Source: Cryphonectria parasitica EP155 (Eukaryota; Ascomycota; Sordariomycetes; Diaporthales; Cryphonectriaceae). Taken from it: 64,000 nucleotides of DNA. Location of the stretch: positions 806,001-870,000 of the forward strand of contig NW_024468912.1 in assembly GCF_011745365.1 (NCBI RefSeq). Direction: 5' to 3'. Both the position numbers and the translations under genes were made by a program. Below the pieces are notes generated by a model that was not told where the DNA came from, searched no databases, and saw nothing but the letters and a program-made list of their open reading frames with translations. This document shows positions 22,231 to 35,139 of the stretch, one piece after another. Positions within the stretch are counted from its first letter, which is position 1; every line of letters starts with the position of its first letter.

Positions 22231-23191
22231 TTACCGAGTGCCCCATGCGTCTCCCGCAGGAGCACCACGGCGTGGCGTTCCCTGAGGGGCTGCAGCAGCC
22301 TGAGCAGCAGCAGCGGGACGACCTTGACCCTGCGGAGCCATGCGCCGGTTCCTAACGCAACATTAACATGTCACTCTATCCAAAACTTGGGACGGTTTCG
22401 GCGACTTACATCATCGTACGGCTGAGGAAAGACACACCCAGCATCATGGCCCAGCTGGGCACAACACTCAGTCCCCAGAGAAGGTAGGCGACAGGCACGG
22501 AAACGCCGTACTTGACAAGCTCGCCGTCGAAGGGGTGGAAGTATCCATCCTTCTTCTTGAACTGGGTCTTGTCCTCACGAGTCTTGTACAGCTCGACAAA
22601 GGTGTCAGCGGTGGTGGTTGTGAGGTTCAGGCGCTTGGAGTAGATGTCGATGGGCGCTGGCTCGGGCAGCATCTCAATGAGGTAGACGTGGCCGGCGCCG
22701 GCGGACCACACATTGCAAAGGATGGGCTGATCGTCGCAATTGATGTAGCCAACGTGCGGCGCATCCGGCAGAAGGGCGAGCTTGGCGGCAGATTGGTTAA
22801 AGGCAGTTTCGATGCCCAGACAGTGACCTAGACGAGGGGTAAAAAAATCAGTTTCCATAGAAGAACCACTCGAGAATCATACAAGGTTCAACATACCAAA
22901 GCAAGTCTTGTTGCGACCAGTGACGAATACAAGCCACTCCTCGGGCGTCGTGGTCTCAGACGTGACCGGCGAGTACAGAGTCTCCCTCCAGTTGGACAGA
23001 GTCAGGACGTCCATCTTCATCTCGCCAGCCTTGGCCTCCGCAGCGCCCACAGGATCATGTTTGCTGGGATTCGGCAGATAAGATCCGAACTGGCCGAGGA
23101 AGTTCTGGAACTGGGCCTGGTACTGCTCAAAGTCCTGGGCCACCGCGAGCGAGGTCAGGACCGAGAGAACCGAGAATGCTGAGAAGCGCAT
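22231..23191 (-). CDS. conserved fungal secretory-pathway membrane protein, function unknown
   Basis: Three exons on the minus strand: 23191-22897, 22827-22410 and 22351-22231, giving 277 residues. Signal peptide MRFSAFSVLSVLTSLAVA; luminal domain with WLVFVTGRNKTCFGHCLG and a second Cys pair (NCDDQPILC); N-glycosylation sites (NLT, NKT, NQS). One membrane segment near the end (YGVSVPVAYLLWGLSVVPSWAMMLGVSFL, about residues 206-235) precedes a short Arg/Ala/Gln/Pro-rich tail. The last exon is small: donor GTAAGT after TMM and acceptor GTTAG restore a phase-2 join to NRRMAPQGQG and a stop at 22233-22231. Without that join the protein would end two bases later at TAA. The layout suggests a type I ER or Golgi membrane protein. 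I do not recognise a catalytic motif; a thioredoxin-like fold is possible but unproven. Confidence 0.75.
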
Positions 23192-23851
23192 GTTGCCTGT
23201 GCGCTGCTTGTGTATAGAGAGAGAGATTTGGAGAAAACCTCGATGCAGAAGGATAGAAGATGGGAGATCTTCGTGTTGGAAGGTCTACAAAAGGGGAGGG
23301 AAGAGGAAAAGGAAAAGACGAAAAAAAAAGTTGAGACAGGAATGGGGCCAGAGATGTTGGCAGGATTGCCTTTCCCAGGGTCTGGGGAAGAAGCTAGGCA
23401 ATTCAAGGATGATGTAAACAGGCAAGGGACGTCGCTGGTGCCCCTCTCTCACTTGGGAGATAGTCTTTTTATTCCTCCCAAAAATTAGCTCTATTATAGT
23501 AGAGACTCAGCTCTCATGTTATTTAAGAACACCATTTCCTGATAGAAAGAACAAGGAGAAGAAGAAGAATAGCCCTATCAAATACACAAGGAAATTCATC
23601 TCGGACAAGATAGTGTCCTAGTGCTTGATTTTGGTCATCACGAGATTCGCCAGTGCCAGTGAATTCTACCCGTGTCAACACGTTGCCCAGGGAGCCATAG
23701 CAGTGATACTGCCTGTTTCGGTTTAGCCCCCTGCACCTAGGATTCCCACTTTCGCAGGTCTCGTTTCCGTCCCTGTAGTTCAAGCTCCCCCTCCTCCCTA
23801 CAACATTCAAGGCGGAATCAAGCCTGCCCACAATATTTTGTGAGCAACATA
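23192..23851. other. divergent promoter region, no gene seen
   Basis: About 660 bases between the start of the secretory membrane protein gene (minus) and the CENP-Q-type gene (plus). Purine-rich GA stretches lie at 23290-23340. No regulatory motif is strong enough to name. Confidence 0.45.
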
Positions 23852-25812
23852 ATGGTGAGTTCGTATCTTTAATACTGTCTTCTCTATCTGACACCAATTC
23901 AGGCCCCGAAACCCCTAGATCAAAAGCGCAAACGCGGTCGACCACCAGGCGCGTCGAAGCCCGCTCAAGACGCGTCGAGACACGAGGCTGTAGAGGAACA
24001 TGACGAACAAGACGCTGCGGAGGAGGCGCGGCCCAAAAAGCGTGGTCGTAAGGCTGAGGGATCTGATGCCGCCACCATCCCGGCACCTGAGAAGCAAGGT
24101 GTCCCTCTTGCGCAACTTGGGAGAAGAGGTCGAGCGCGGAAGGGTGAAACGCGAAGCGCAGATACAGAGGTCGAGCGGCATTCCGAGACAGTGGATAAGG
24201 ATGCCAGGCCAAGCCCGCAGGAGGTGATAGCGGATCGATCGACGAACTCGAGGCCGAGGCGGAATGGACGAGAACGGAAATCCACGAGGTTAGACGATAC
24301 ATCCGGAACGAGACAACCTGGTTCCTCTGCACAACAAGACTCGAACCCTCCTGAAGAAGAATCACGCCGAATGCCGTCGCCTCCACAGCGATCACGAAAA
24401 GGATCACGAAAAGGACCTGCAGTCGAACCGCCTGGTTCATCGCCAAGACGAAGTGGACGGGAGCGACGGTCGTGGGACCCAGAAAGAACATTTGGTGGAT
24501 CACGTCGAAGTACCGAGCAGGAGGATGGATCTACAATAAGCAGGAAGAAGGTCAAGCCTGAAAAGCGACCGGATGCGTCCCAGAATAAGACAGTCGCGCG
24601 TAAGGCGCGCAAGCAAGGACCTCCGGCTGGCGACGATGCACCAAAGAAGCGTCCCGGGCGGCCTCGTCTAGAGAGGAGTGACAGTCCCGGTGAGAAATCG
24701 TCACTGTTGAAGAAACCCGGGGAAATGACGCAGCCTAAGCGGCGAGGGCGACCGAAGGCTTCCAGTGCATCAGCGCTGGACCCGGACCAAGATCAATCAT
24801 TCTCATCCAGGGCTCAAACGAGCCATCGGGCATCCAAGGGCCAGCCCGAGCAAAACTCGTCCTCGAAGAAGGCCAACCGGAGAGCACCACGGAAGACCGA
24901 AGAGGCAGAGCCAGACGCGGAAGAAGTTGGGAGCTCAGAATCCGAAGGGGAGCAACAGTTTCCATTCCGCCACCTCAAAGAAACCATTCGTACCATCCCA
25001 CGATCCACGATCGACGACAAGTGGACACCGCTTGACCCTCTGTCCATCAATCTTATCAGCGCAATCCTGGGTGATGCACAACGACCTGTCCTTCTCAATC
25101 TTCAGGATACCAACCGGCGCCGTCAACACGCCTCAGCAGCTTTGGTGCACGTATCACAGCGACTACGCGGCAAACTAATTAAAGGCTTTCCCTTTCCTGC
25201 CCCTACCGGGGCGACTGCCACCCGTGGCAACGCTGGCAGCTACGAAGAAGACTTTGACTTCGAGCGGACAATGGATGCTAGCCAGACACTTGAGAACACC
25301 CTGAACCCGCTGCTGCACTCCGTGAGCCTGCTGCAAAAGGAGATCCAAAGGGAGGAGGATGCGCTGGCCAACGAATACAATCATCTGCACAAGTTGGAGA
25401 CCAACGCGAAATATGAGGCCAGAGAGTGGAAGGAGAAGGCGAGGAGAGAGCATGTCCTTGCGCCCGGCATGAAGCCCAAGGACGGGGATGATGATGAGCC
25501 CAGGGATTCTTTAGAACTTGTGCCTGCGTTGCCAGGCGACGTCCTTGGAGGGCTCTTTAAAGTAGGTTTTCCTACGTACCACAGTCGATATGATGAAAGA
25601 CTAACCATGACTTGTGTCGGCTACAGGACCTACAAGACGATGAGCTTCTTGACCTCTCGAAGCAGATCGGGAGTCATATGGACAGCCTGAAAAGCAACCT
25701 GCAGCAGATTCGCGGCGTTGTGCCTGCTATAACCAGGAGCAAGGCGGCTCTGCAGCAAGTGTTGCTAAAACACTTGGATGATGAACAGTATGAGAGTATT
25801 TTGCTTGGATAG
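23852..25812 (+). CDS. CENP-Q/Fta7-type inner kinetochore protein with AT-hooks
   Basis: Three exons: 23852-23854 (only the ATG), 23903-25561 and 25627-25812, giving 615 residues. The first 350 residues are basic and disordered with AT-hook-like motifs (KRGRPPG near residue 11, KKRPGRPR near 251, KRRGRPK near 281), suited to minor-groove DNA binding. The C-terminal part is the CENP-Q domain: FRHLKETIRTIPRSTIDDKWTPL, a long coiled coil (SVSLLQKEIQREEDALANEY), and the closing QVLLKHLDDEQYESILLG. Known relatives (S. pombe Fta7, yeast Okp1, human CENP-Q) sit in the constitutive centromere network. Joins are M|APKP and LFK|DLQDDE, both phase 0, with a CTGAC branch site in intron 1. The single-codon first exon is unusual but the GTGAGT donor is good. 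Confidence 0.82.
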
Positions 25813-27315
25813 GGAGTAGCGGCGTTCTCTTAAGCTTATGATACCACTGATTGATTTTTATGACTGTACAAATTACTACATAGTACTACATGGTATGTAC
25901 TGTATGTTTTGTCACAGATCTGCAAGGGTTTCGTTGAAAGAACTCAAAGGCTGGTGGCGAGTCAGCCGCAGTCAGTCCCTTGCGTGAAGGTTCCGATTCC
26001 GCTACCAAGGGGGGTACATTGCGCGGGATCATGGCGCCAAGAAGGAAATGAGCAGATAATTCACGACAGATTTTTGTGTGCATCGAGTATCTGCTTCCTG
26101 CCTCTCTGAAATGCTCCGTGAAGGAAGGCAGAGACGAAAAGATAACAATAATAAATAAAAGAGGAAGAGAAAGAAGCAAAGGAAAACCCTTCCCAACTTA
26201 ATGTACAGTAGAAAAGGCCAGAAAGTCTCCGAGCTCAAAGGTTCGGCGACCTATCTGTTTTACATCGGCTCCGTTTCTCAAAGGTGAATATCGGCGGGCC
26301 GGAGTCCGGAGGAGGGTGGGTGAGAGGATGAGGACCCGCAAATCAAATCCTTCAGGGCTGCATGTGGCAAGACGTAGTGCGGACAAGTGAAGACGTACTG
26401 TACCAATCGCGCCATTTTGACGTCGGTTTACCTCAGTCTTGAAGCCTTCACACATACACGAAAGAGTCAGAAAGCGCCTATCGTGAGTAAGGCCCCTCGC
26501 TAATATGCAGCTTGCTCATTGGGGAGGGAGAGGGGGTTCGCTGCTTAATATTCTGATGAGGCCCTTAAACCAGTAACAATGGGCCACAGTAGGTACTTAC
26601 GGTATGCAGGATCCCTGCAAACAGTTACACTTGAAAACTCTTTTTTTCTTCTTTCTTTTCTTCGCAGTGCAGATGTCCCCGGTCTTACAGGGGAGTAGTG
26701 CACGCCCATGGGGGAGCCTGAGCTACCCCTCAGTCCAGACCCTGCCCCTGACCCTCGGCGGCTTTTACCCCTCCTACAGCTGGCTTGGAAGCTGGGCTCG
26801 GACTGTGTGGTTCGTTTTGTTGGTGCTAGCAAGTGCTAGTTGGCGGCGCTGGCGCTGCTGATGCCGTTTGCCGCTACTGATGCTGCTGATGACTGCTCCT
26901 CCCTTGCAAGCTCGAGCTTGTCACATACCACACCGCTGCTCGGCCATTTTGGCCATGCCACACACATACTGCTACTAAAAAGCGGCTGGTGCCCATTCTT
27001 GTTTGCTCTTCCTCTTGTTCTCTTTCTCTCTTCTCCCAAACGCCCATCCCACCCCTCAACATTCCTCCCCCCTTCTCTCCTGTATCTCTCCTATCAAGGA
27101 CGTGGAGAGTCGAAACAGGTCTGCTCCTGCCCAACTATCTGTATGTGACCACCAGCTGTGCCGAGCCTCGAAGCCCTCCTTCCAACCCCAGCTCTCTACA
27201 GCTGCATGAGCTAGGCAGAGTTTTTCTGAGCACATATGCTGACCTTCCCTTTACCACCAGACATCCCAAGAAGTGGTCAATTGTTCGGTTCGGGTCCTCC
27301 GCCACATCAATCACA
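25813..27315. other. intergenic: 3'UTR of CENP-Q gene, promoter/leader of methionine synthase
   Basis: No gene seen. The last 300 bases are CT-rich and likely belong to the methionine synthase leader. I looked for a SAM-responsive RNA or a TGACTCA site near the start and saw neither. Confidence 0.5.
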
Positions 27316-29797
27316 ATGGTTCAGTCCGCCATCCTCGGTTTCCCTCGCATGGGAGTCAACCGTGACCTGAAGAAGGCTACCGAGGCTTGTTAGTGACCTA
27401 AAATCTTTGCTCGCCCGTCTCCATCGGCTCGATTTATCAAAACAATGAGACAAACAACACGGAGAATGGTTTTGCTAACAACAATATTCAGACTGGGGCG
27501 GCAAGATCTCTCAGGATGAGCTCCTCGCCGAGGCCAAGAGGTTGAGGCTCGCCCACTGGAAGATCCAGAAGGATGCTGGCGTCGACCTCATCCCCTCCAA
27601 CGATTTCGCCCTGTACGACCAGGTCCTCAGCCACATTCAGGACTTTGGTGTAAGTATCCAACCCTGCCGCTACACGCCCATCTCACGTTGTTCTGGAATA
27701 GCATTGTGCTAACCCCTCGCCCTCTAGGCCGTCCCTGAGCGCTACTCCAGCGCCGGCCTGAACACCGTTGATGAGTACTTTGCTATGGGTCGTGGTCACC
27801 AGAAGGATGGCGTCGACGTCCCCTCCCTGGAGATGGTCAAGTGGTTTGACTCCAACTACCACTACGTCAAGCCCACCCTGCAGGACAACCAGAGCTTCAA
27901 GCTGGCTGCCAAGCCCAAGGCCGTCGCTGAGTTCCTCGAGGCCAAGGAGGCTGGCATCGCCACCCGTCCCGTCCTCGTTGGTCCCGTCTCCTTCTTGCAC
28001 CTCGGCAAGGCCGACCGTGGCCAATCCGTGAACCCCATCGACCTGCTCGAGAAGCTCCTGCCCGTCTACGAGGAGCTCCTCGCCAAGCTGAAGCAGGCTG
28101 GTGCCAACACGGTCCAGATCGACGAGCCCGTCCTTGTCCTGGACCTGCCCGCCAAGACCAAGACCGCCTTCAAGACCGCCTACCAGAAGTTCGCCGGCCT
28201 GGGTGACAAGATCCCCCAGCTCGTCTTCACTACTTACTTTGGTGACATCGTCCACAACTTGGAGGCTGTGCCCAAGGATGTGTACGCTGTCCACATCGAC
28301 CTTGTCCGCAACCCCGAGCAGCTGGACACCGTCATTAATGCCCTCGGTCCCAAGACCATCCTGTCTGCTGGTGTCGTTGACGGCCGCAACATCTGGAAGA
28401 CGAACTTCAAGCGTGCCATCGAGAAGGTCGAGGCCGCTACCCAGAAGCTGGGTGCTGAGCGCGTGATTGTCGCCACCTCGTCCTCCCTCCTGCACACCCC
28501 CCACACCCTGGCCAGCGAGAAGAAGCTGGACCCCGAGATTGCCGACTGGTTCTCCTTCGCCAGCGAGAAGGCCGTCGAGCTGGCTGTCATTGCCAAGGCT
28601 GTCACCGAGGGCCCTGCTTCCGTTCGCGAGCAGCTTGAGGCCAATGCCAAGTCCGTCCAGGCCCGTGCCACCTCCGAGCGCACCAACGACCCTACTGTCA
28701 AGGAGCGCCAGGCTAAGATTGCTGCTTCTGACTACGACCGCAAGTCCGACTTCACCTCGCGTATCGCTCAGCAGGAGAAGAAGCTCAACCTCCCCCTGTT
28801 CCCTACCACCACTATTGGTTCGTTCCCCCAGACCAAGGAGATCCGCCAGCAGCGTGCCAAGTTCACCAAGGGCGAAATCTCTGCTGCCGAGTACGAGAAG
28901 TTCATCGAGAAGGAGATTGAGGACAACGTCAAGATCCAGGAGGAGCTTGGCCTCGACGTGTTCGTGCACGGTGAGCCTGAGCGTAACGACATGGTGCAGT
29001 TCTTCGGCGAGCAGCTGAAGGGCTACACCTTCACCACCCACGCCTGGGTCCAGAGCTACGGTTCCCGTTGCGTGCGTCCCCCTATCATCGTCGGTGACGT
29101 CTCTCGTCCCGCCTCCATGACCGTCAAGGAGTCCAAGTACGCTGTGTCTGTCTCCAAGAAGCCCATGAAGGGTATGTTGACTGGACCCGTCACTTGCCTG
29201 CGGTGGTCTTTCCCTCGTGACGACGTCCACCAGTCTGTTCAGGCCGAGCAGCTGGCTCTGGCCCTCCGTGACGAGGTCGTCGACCTCGAGAAGGCCGGCA
29301 TCGACGTCATCCAGGTCGATGAGCCTGCCCTCCGTGAGGGTCTCCCTCTGCGCGCCGGTAAGGAGCGTGAGGCCTACCTGGACTGGGCCGTCAAGGCCTT
29401 CCGCCTGTCCACCACTGGCGTGGAGGATGCCACCCAGATCCACTCTCACTTCTGCTACTCCGAGTTCCAGGACTTCTTCCACGCCATCGCGGCTCTGGAT
29501 GCCGATGTCCTGTCCATCGAGAACAGCAAGTCTGACGCCAAGCTGCTGACAGTCTTCGTCGACTCTCAGTACCCCCGTCACATCGGTCCTGGAGTCTATG
29601 ACATCCACTCTCCCCGTGTTCCCAGCGAGCAGGAGATCAAGGACCGCATTGAGGAGATGCTGCAGTACCTGCGCCCTGAGCAGCTCTGGATCAACCCTGA
29701 CTGTGGTCTGAAGACCCGTCAGTGGAAGGAGACCAAGGAGGCTCTTCTCAACATGGTCAGCGCTGCCAAGCATTTCCGTGCCAAGTACGCGAAGTAA
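27316..29797 (+). CDS. met6: cobalamin-independent methionine synthase
   Basis: Three exons: 27316-27388, 27492-27649 and 27728-29797, giving 766 residues, the normal length for the family. It transfers the methyl group of 5-methyltetrahydropteroyltri-L-glutamate to homocysteine in the cytosol. The N-terminal barrel begins SAILGFPRMGVNRDLKKATEA; the C-terminal catalytic barrel begins FPTTTIGSFPQTKEIR. Zinc-site residues are visible in HSHFCY (His and Cys) and NPDCGLKTR (Cys), and the substrate motifs HGEPERNDMVQFFGE and QVDEPALREGLP are intact. Intron 1 uses a GTTAGT donor and splits the Tyr codon of AYWGG; intron 2 joins DFG|AVPER in phase 0. Third positions are almost all C or G, indicating very high expression. 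N. crassa calls this gene met-8 and yeast MET6. Confidence 0.97.
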
Positions 29798-32217
29798 ACC
29801 AGTTCAACACACAAAGTCCGCCCTCTCGAGGCGGACAGCCGTCACAAGGCATAACACACAAACCTTGTTGACACTGATCATTCCATCGGGTCGTTCTCGA
29901 CGAACGACCTTGACGAATTCAACATCGGCGTTTTAGGTTCAAGCCATGGTAACTAGCGAGTTTTTGTCTTTTGTTTTTTGTCAACCAAAAAAGAGGCATT
30001 CTTGGGCAGAAAGGGAGATCCGGCGTCACATTCAACATATACCCATTAAGCATGGTTGGGAAAAGGTGGTGTGTGTGGTTCGGAATCATAAGATAGGTTA
30101 CCCTCAACGGGACTATCGTGGGCAATAATCATCTTCGGGATGATATCGAGTTTAAACCAACAAAAACAAAAAAAACTCGTCGGCGTTGGGAAATATGATG
30201 ATTAATTTTGATCGCAATAACATGCACTGCGGTGATTGTCATCTTGCTCGCTTGTTAGGCACTGATGATGGATCATGTTTGATGTGCGTACATCTCTATG
30301 TAGTTGTCTTGGGAACGAGAATGAGAGCAATTTGCGCTTGAAAAAGAGAATAGTCTCACTTATGCCCTGGAGCGTTTCGAGTGAAATCGATGTGCTCATC
30401 AATGCCACGAGTCCAGACGGTGTTCAAAACGCGTCGACCGCCTCGCGAGAGAAGAAATATTGAACGTATCCGGGACATTTCAGGGTTGGATACTAGGCTC
30501 TAGCACAGCCCACCGGGCCCCAGGGCCAGCACAAAGACGTAATGGTAGGACCGCCCAGCCCAGGTTTCAGGTCGAACGAAACCATTGACTCGCTGGCCCG
30601 TTCTGGAGGAAACAATTCTGGACTTAGCCACGGGGATGCTTGTTTTGGTTCATGGGAAGCATGCATGCATGCATTAGAGGAGGCCTCGGGGATTTTGCCC
30701 CCAGTCTATCCCGCCCTGCAATCCAGATTGCTGTTTCGTAGTGGAACAGCTAGAAACTAACAAGCAAGGCAAGCAGGTTTCTTGGGATAGGAAATTACAA
30801 TCACTGGACTTGACTCAGCAAAAATCGTATGGGTGGTTTGGGGGAGTCTTTGTCTTCTTCTTCAGAAAGGATCAATCTCAAGGAGTTTTAAGGGTTTCGG
30901 AAATTCCTCTCACATCTCATATGTGGTAGCCTACTTCGTATCAAGAAAACACAAGACATCGGATACAGGAGCTCGTGTCCGGCATTGCCTTCCCGCCTCA
31001 GACGACGAAAGGAGGAAGACTAGGGTGCATTATGAGTGCGTCCAGCTGATTACAACGCCCAGGAGGGAAAAGCCTGTGTTGTTCTCTGCCGTGCGCGCCG
31101 CGGAGGATACTTAATAAGTGCTATGGTAATTGACTACTGTTACATAGCACGTGCATAGTAGGTCTCACATCCCGAAAACGAAACGTCCGTCCAAGCAGCA
31201 AAGGCAAGGCGGTGTCGATCTTGAGCCTAAAAAGCAAAAGAAAAAAGGTAGTGGCACCGCATCATTTGAAAGAGGGTTGGCCTTAGGTAAAGAAAGTGCC
31301 TCCCCCGTGTTGACTGGCTGAGACGGGGATCCGAGCGGTACCCAGCACAGCCTTGCAGGTCGATCGATGATGAGCCTGCTACAGTACTCGTCCCTTCCAG
31401 GCCGAAGATGAAAGAAAGAGAAAAGGAAAATGGTCGCCGTGCTGCCGGTAGATCGACGGCGACAAGAACTTCACAGTCTCATTGGGCGGTCAACTTTTTT
31501 ACGTCGGAGATGGGCCGAGGCTGAGGTCGAGCTTGTGTCGTAAAGAGGCTGTCTTGGCGAACAACGGGGCGGTGAGGGAGAGTCATTAGTATTCTACTGC
31601 AGTATCGCCTGCCACGAGAAGGAGGCCTGAGTCAGATCTTTTGGGAGGGAAAGGGGAAAAGGTGAATAGAAGAAAAAAGGAAGAGAAAAGGGTGAAAAAA
31701 TGGACAGCTTGGTGAGTCCGTTTAGTTGATGATGAGCCCGGGAAAGAAACCTACAGGAAGCGAACTTTTTACAGCAAGTCAACAAACGAGAGAAAGCAAG
31801 GGCAATAAAGAAAGCCAAATACGAATAGGCATCCTGCCTGCTTCTCTTCGTTCTTCTTCCCAAGTCAACATCTCATTCAATTGCAACATGAACACGCGGC
31901 GGGTAATATCCCAACACATACTATTGAGTATGGCCATGTCAAGGGAAATCAGGCTGGAGGGATCGGGATCTCGGCCAGCAAAAACTTCATCGTCATCATC
32001 ACCAATTCAATCAATTAAAACAAGGGCTCCTCCCATCTCATCAATCATCTCATGGGGTGTACTCACGTTAGCCTCAGGTGGTTGCGTAAGTAAAAGCGAG
32101 ATGAGGGCTCTCTTTTGGACCTTTTTTCGAGCGTCCGCCCCTCCGTTCGGGACAATATGTCTCAAACAACGCTTGAGTAGGCGGTTGTCATCATCATCTC
32201 CGAGGTTTATTACCGCA

Positions 32218-32230
32218 CCCCCCCCCCCCC
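32218..32230. repeat. C13 mononucleotide run
   Basis: Thirteen consecutive C in the gene-poor interval. Confidence 0.9.
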
Positions 32231-35129
32231 ACCTTCCCTCTCAAGACCAGCAAAGCAAGCTTTTTAGATGATGATGCTTGCCGTCAGATTGAAGGTGCAG
32301 ACTGAGGAAGAGGAAGGGGGAAGGGGGGGGGTGTGATTTCCCGTTCAAACCATGTCCACCCCCCTCCGCGTTGCTGTGGACCCTTTCCAATCTCGCAAAC
32401 CATGGCATGACAACCTCTGGCGCTGCGCGTCGGGAGGCTGAGCAATTCGGCAGGTTTCTCTTACCATGGAGCGTAACGGTGCATGGTGGTGCATGGTACG
32501 TAGTATGAAGTACTATGTACTATAGTGCCCAGGAAGACGGAGAATAAAAAAAAATTTAAAGGGGGGGGGTGCGAGGATAGATAGGAAGGAGAGAGAGGGA
32601 AGGGGGCGTGGGCGAGGAGATTCCTGATGGGGATAGTCCATCTCGACGTCCACCAATGACAGGCAACAGGGCCTGGGTCGTGAAACACCACACCTCCTTT
32701 TCAACCCTGCTAGCCTACACAGGCCCTGAACCACGCCGAGGGTCCTGGAAATCTCGACAAGTCTTCAGCCTCCCGTCCCCTCGCATCCTCCCAGTAACAG
32801 AGGAAGGCGACGAGGAGGGGCGTGCCGATTTTCCCCTCTTCTCTGGTGATGATTATGGGTACCGACCGTTCTGGGCCATAATGTGCGAGCAGGCTACAAC
32901 AGACAAGCATCGACAGCACAGGAAGAAGCTTCACGATGTCATGGTGCATGCAGCAAAGGGGAAGAAAAAAAAAAGGTTTGCCGATCAGTGACTGCTACCG
33001 AGAGGCCAAGCTTTTTTGTTTTTCGCTCTCTTTTGTTTCTCGTCATCAATTTCCCGCTTCAGGTGTGGATCCCCCCTACGAAAGATGCTATGGATCAGCG
33101 GTGATGAGCCCAGCAAACAAACTCGGGTCACAGATCAGACGAAGGCCAATGGTGAAGCACTTTCGGTCTATGGAGGCTTCTAGACCAACAGATCAGCTTA
33201 TGGAGCGCGAGTCGCCAATCTTCCTCGGGATAAAGAGAAAATGAAGGAAAATCAGTGCTATCCATCTAATCATATCGACAACGAGAACGACAATGTTGGC
33301 AATAGTAAAACCAGGCAAACAACAGCAAACCCCTCTACAGTCAAATCACAATCGAGTGTTTCAGTTCAAATGTGGCGTACTCTGGGCGGCAGCGCTACGA
33401 AAGGGGTGGCGCCGGGCCATTGGTTCTCTTCAGCTCAGGAAACAAGAACCAACCATCATCCGCCGTCCCGCTGTCATCCGCTGGTGCGGCGTTCGCCTTT
33501 TCTCTTAGCTTGGATGACAGGCAACCAGGCTTGACGGCTTCGCGGTTAGTTGAGTCGGATGGCCGTTGTGGAAAGCCTAAAACCCTGGGAAGCTGGGAGA
33601 GAAAATAGGGAGGGCAGGGGAGGCCCACTCATCTCGCTCCCGCCTGCGCGCCAATCTCGCTCTGCTGGGCTTATGCTCGAAAAAGAACACCCTAGAGGGG
33701 TAAAACAGGTCCTCGGTACCGAAGAGCAATCCAATCGATTGTCAGAAGGGGGGCCCGACAGGACAGGACCCTACAAGGCACGGATGCAAGCCGCCATCGC
33801 AAGCGTCTCACACACTACGATCATAGGACCCGGCATATGTGATGTGATGGTGGTGGTGCTGTGCTGCTACTGCTGCTAGCCGCCCACGGATGTGGCACGG
33901 GAGGATAAGCATCAGGTTAGTGTTACCCAGCCGCCTGGAAACGAGACACTCAGAAAGATAGAGAGAGAGAAAGAGAGAGATCTACAAGACACAACGGCGC
34001 GCGCTAGGGCCCGTGAGAAAACGTGGTCGTGGCGATTGGGATTCATTGGGGAGAGAGAGGGGGGAGTATACAGGGACAGGATCTGGCTTTTGATTCCTTT
34101 TCAGTTGCTGCGCGCCTGGGCCAAACTTTGTTCGGACGTCTTTGGCTGGCCTTTTGGTGGCCTAGGCCTCTTTGCAAGAATAGGATCGGCTGCAGAGACG
34201 ATCGCTGACCAGCGGATGAGCCCGCCCCCCGGTTTTTTTTCTTTGGGTTGCTGTATAGCGTTTTCCCGAAATACTCTCACTAATGTCGCTGATGCTTCCT
34301 CCCCTCCATGGGGAAAAGACAGCAGCAGCAGGAGGATGAGGATGAGGGGTAAGGAGAGGGGGGGTGGCTGTCCATCGCCGACCTGAACCTTAATGGCTAT
34401 GGCATGGTATAGCATGGTATGGTACTGGGAAAGGAAAGAAAAGAAGAAAGAGAGAAAGGACAAAGGCCACTGGAGCACACTTCGGCCACCTTGGCATCCA
34501 GGTATTGACCAAATCAAAGTACAGTGACGGGAATGTTCGACGGATCGTCACGTCACAGCACAGGTCTTGCGGGCAAATCACCCGAACGAAAAGCAGTGTG
34601 GTAAATAGACAAGTCGATCGAGACCAAGGAGGGGACGAAGATCCTACACACACAACACACACATACACACACTTACCTTACTCTGGGTCTTTCATTGTAC
34701 TGTCCCATAATACCATCTCACGGCCCCCTCGGCGATGGGGGCCCCAATCCAATCCTTGCACACCCCCCTTCCCAGCCCCCTGTTCAATCCTGGTCGTTGA
34801 CCCGAAATCCAGGCACAGATGGAGGGAGGTGGTTGGATCAATGTTACCATCTTCAGCGCCCGTACCTGCATCTGCCCCTGAATCTGTTCAAGGGCCCCCC
34901 TGTGATGCGCGGCTACCCATGTTCTGTTTTTCTCTCTGTTTCTTTTCTTGACCACAATAGCAGACGTGGTCCAGGCAGTGTGGATCCTGGGCTTGATTAA
35001 GGGTCACTCACCTGTACGGCGACGGGCAAGGCGGCAAACTCCCAACAGGCGGTGCTTTGCTGGGGGATCCGCCCACGGTCCCTCATGCCCTCACGCCCTC
35101 CCCCCAGCGCGACGCTGGCCAGGAGAGAA

Positions 35130-35139
35130 GGGGGGGGGG
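35130..35139. repeat. G10 mononucleotide run
   Basis: Ten consecutive G about 600 bases upstream of the mucin-like gene. Confidence 0.9.

Noticed and set aside
25813..27315. SAM-type riboswitch or other metabolite RNA upstream of methionine synthase
   Set aside because: No matching helices or conserved core were seen, and such elements are not known for this gene in fungi.
27683..29773. Open frame of 696 codons antisense to methionine synthase
   Set aside because: The sense strand encodes a full-length, unmistakable enzyme; the antisense frame results from its extreme codon bias.
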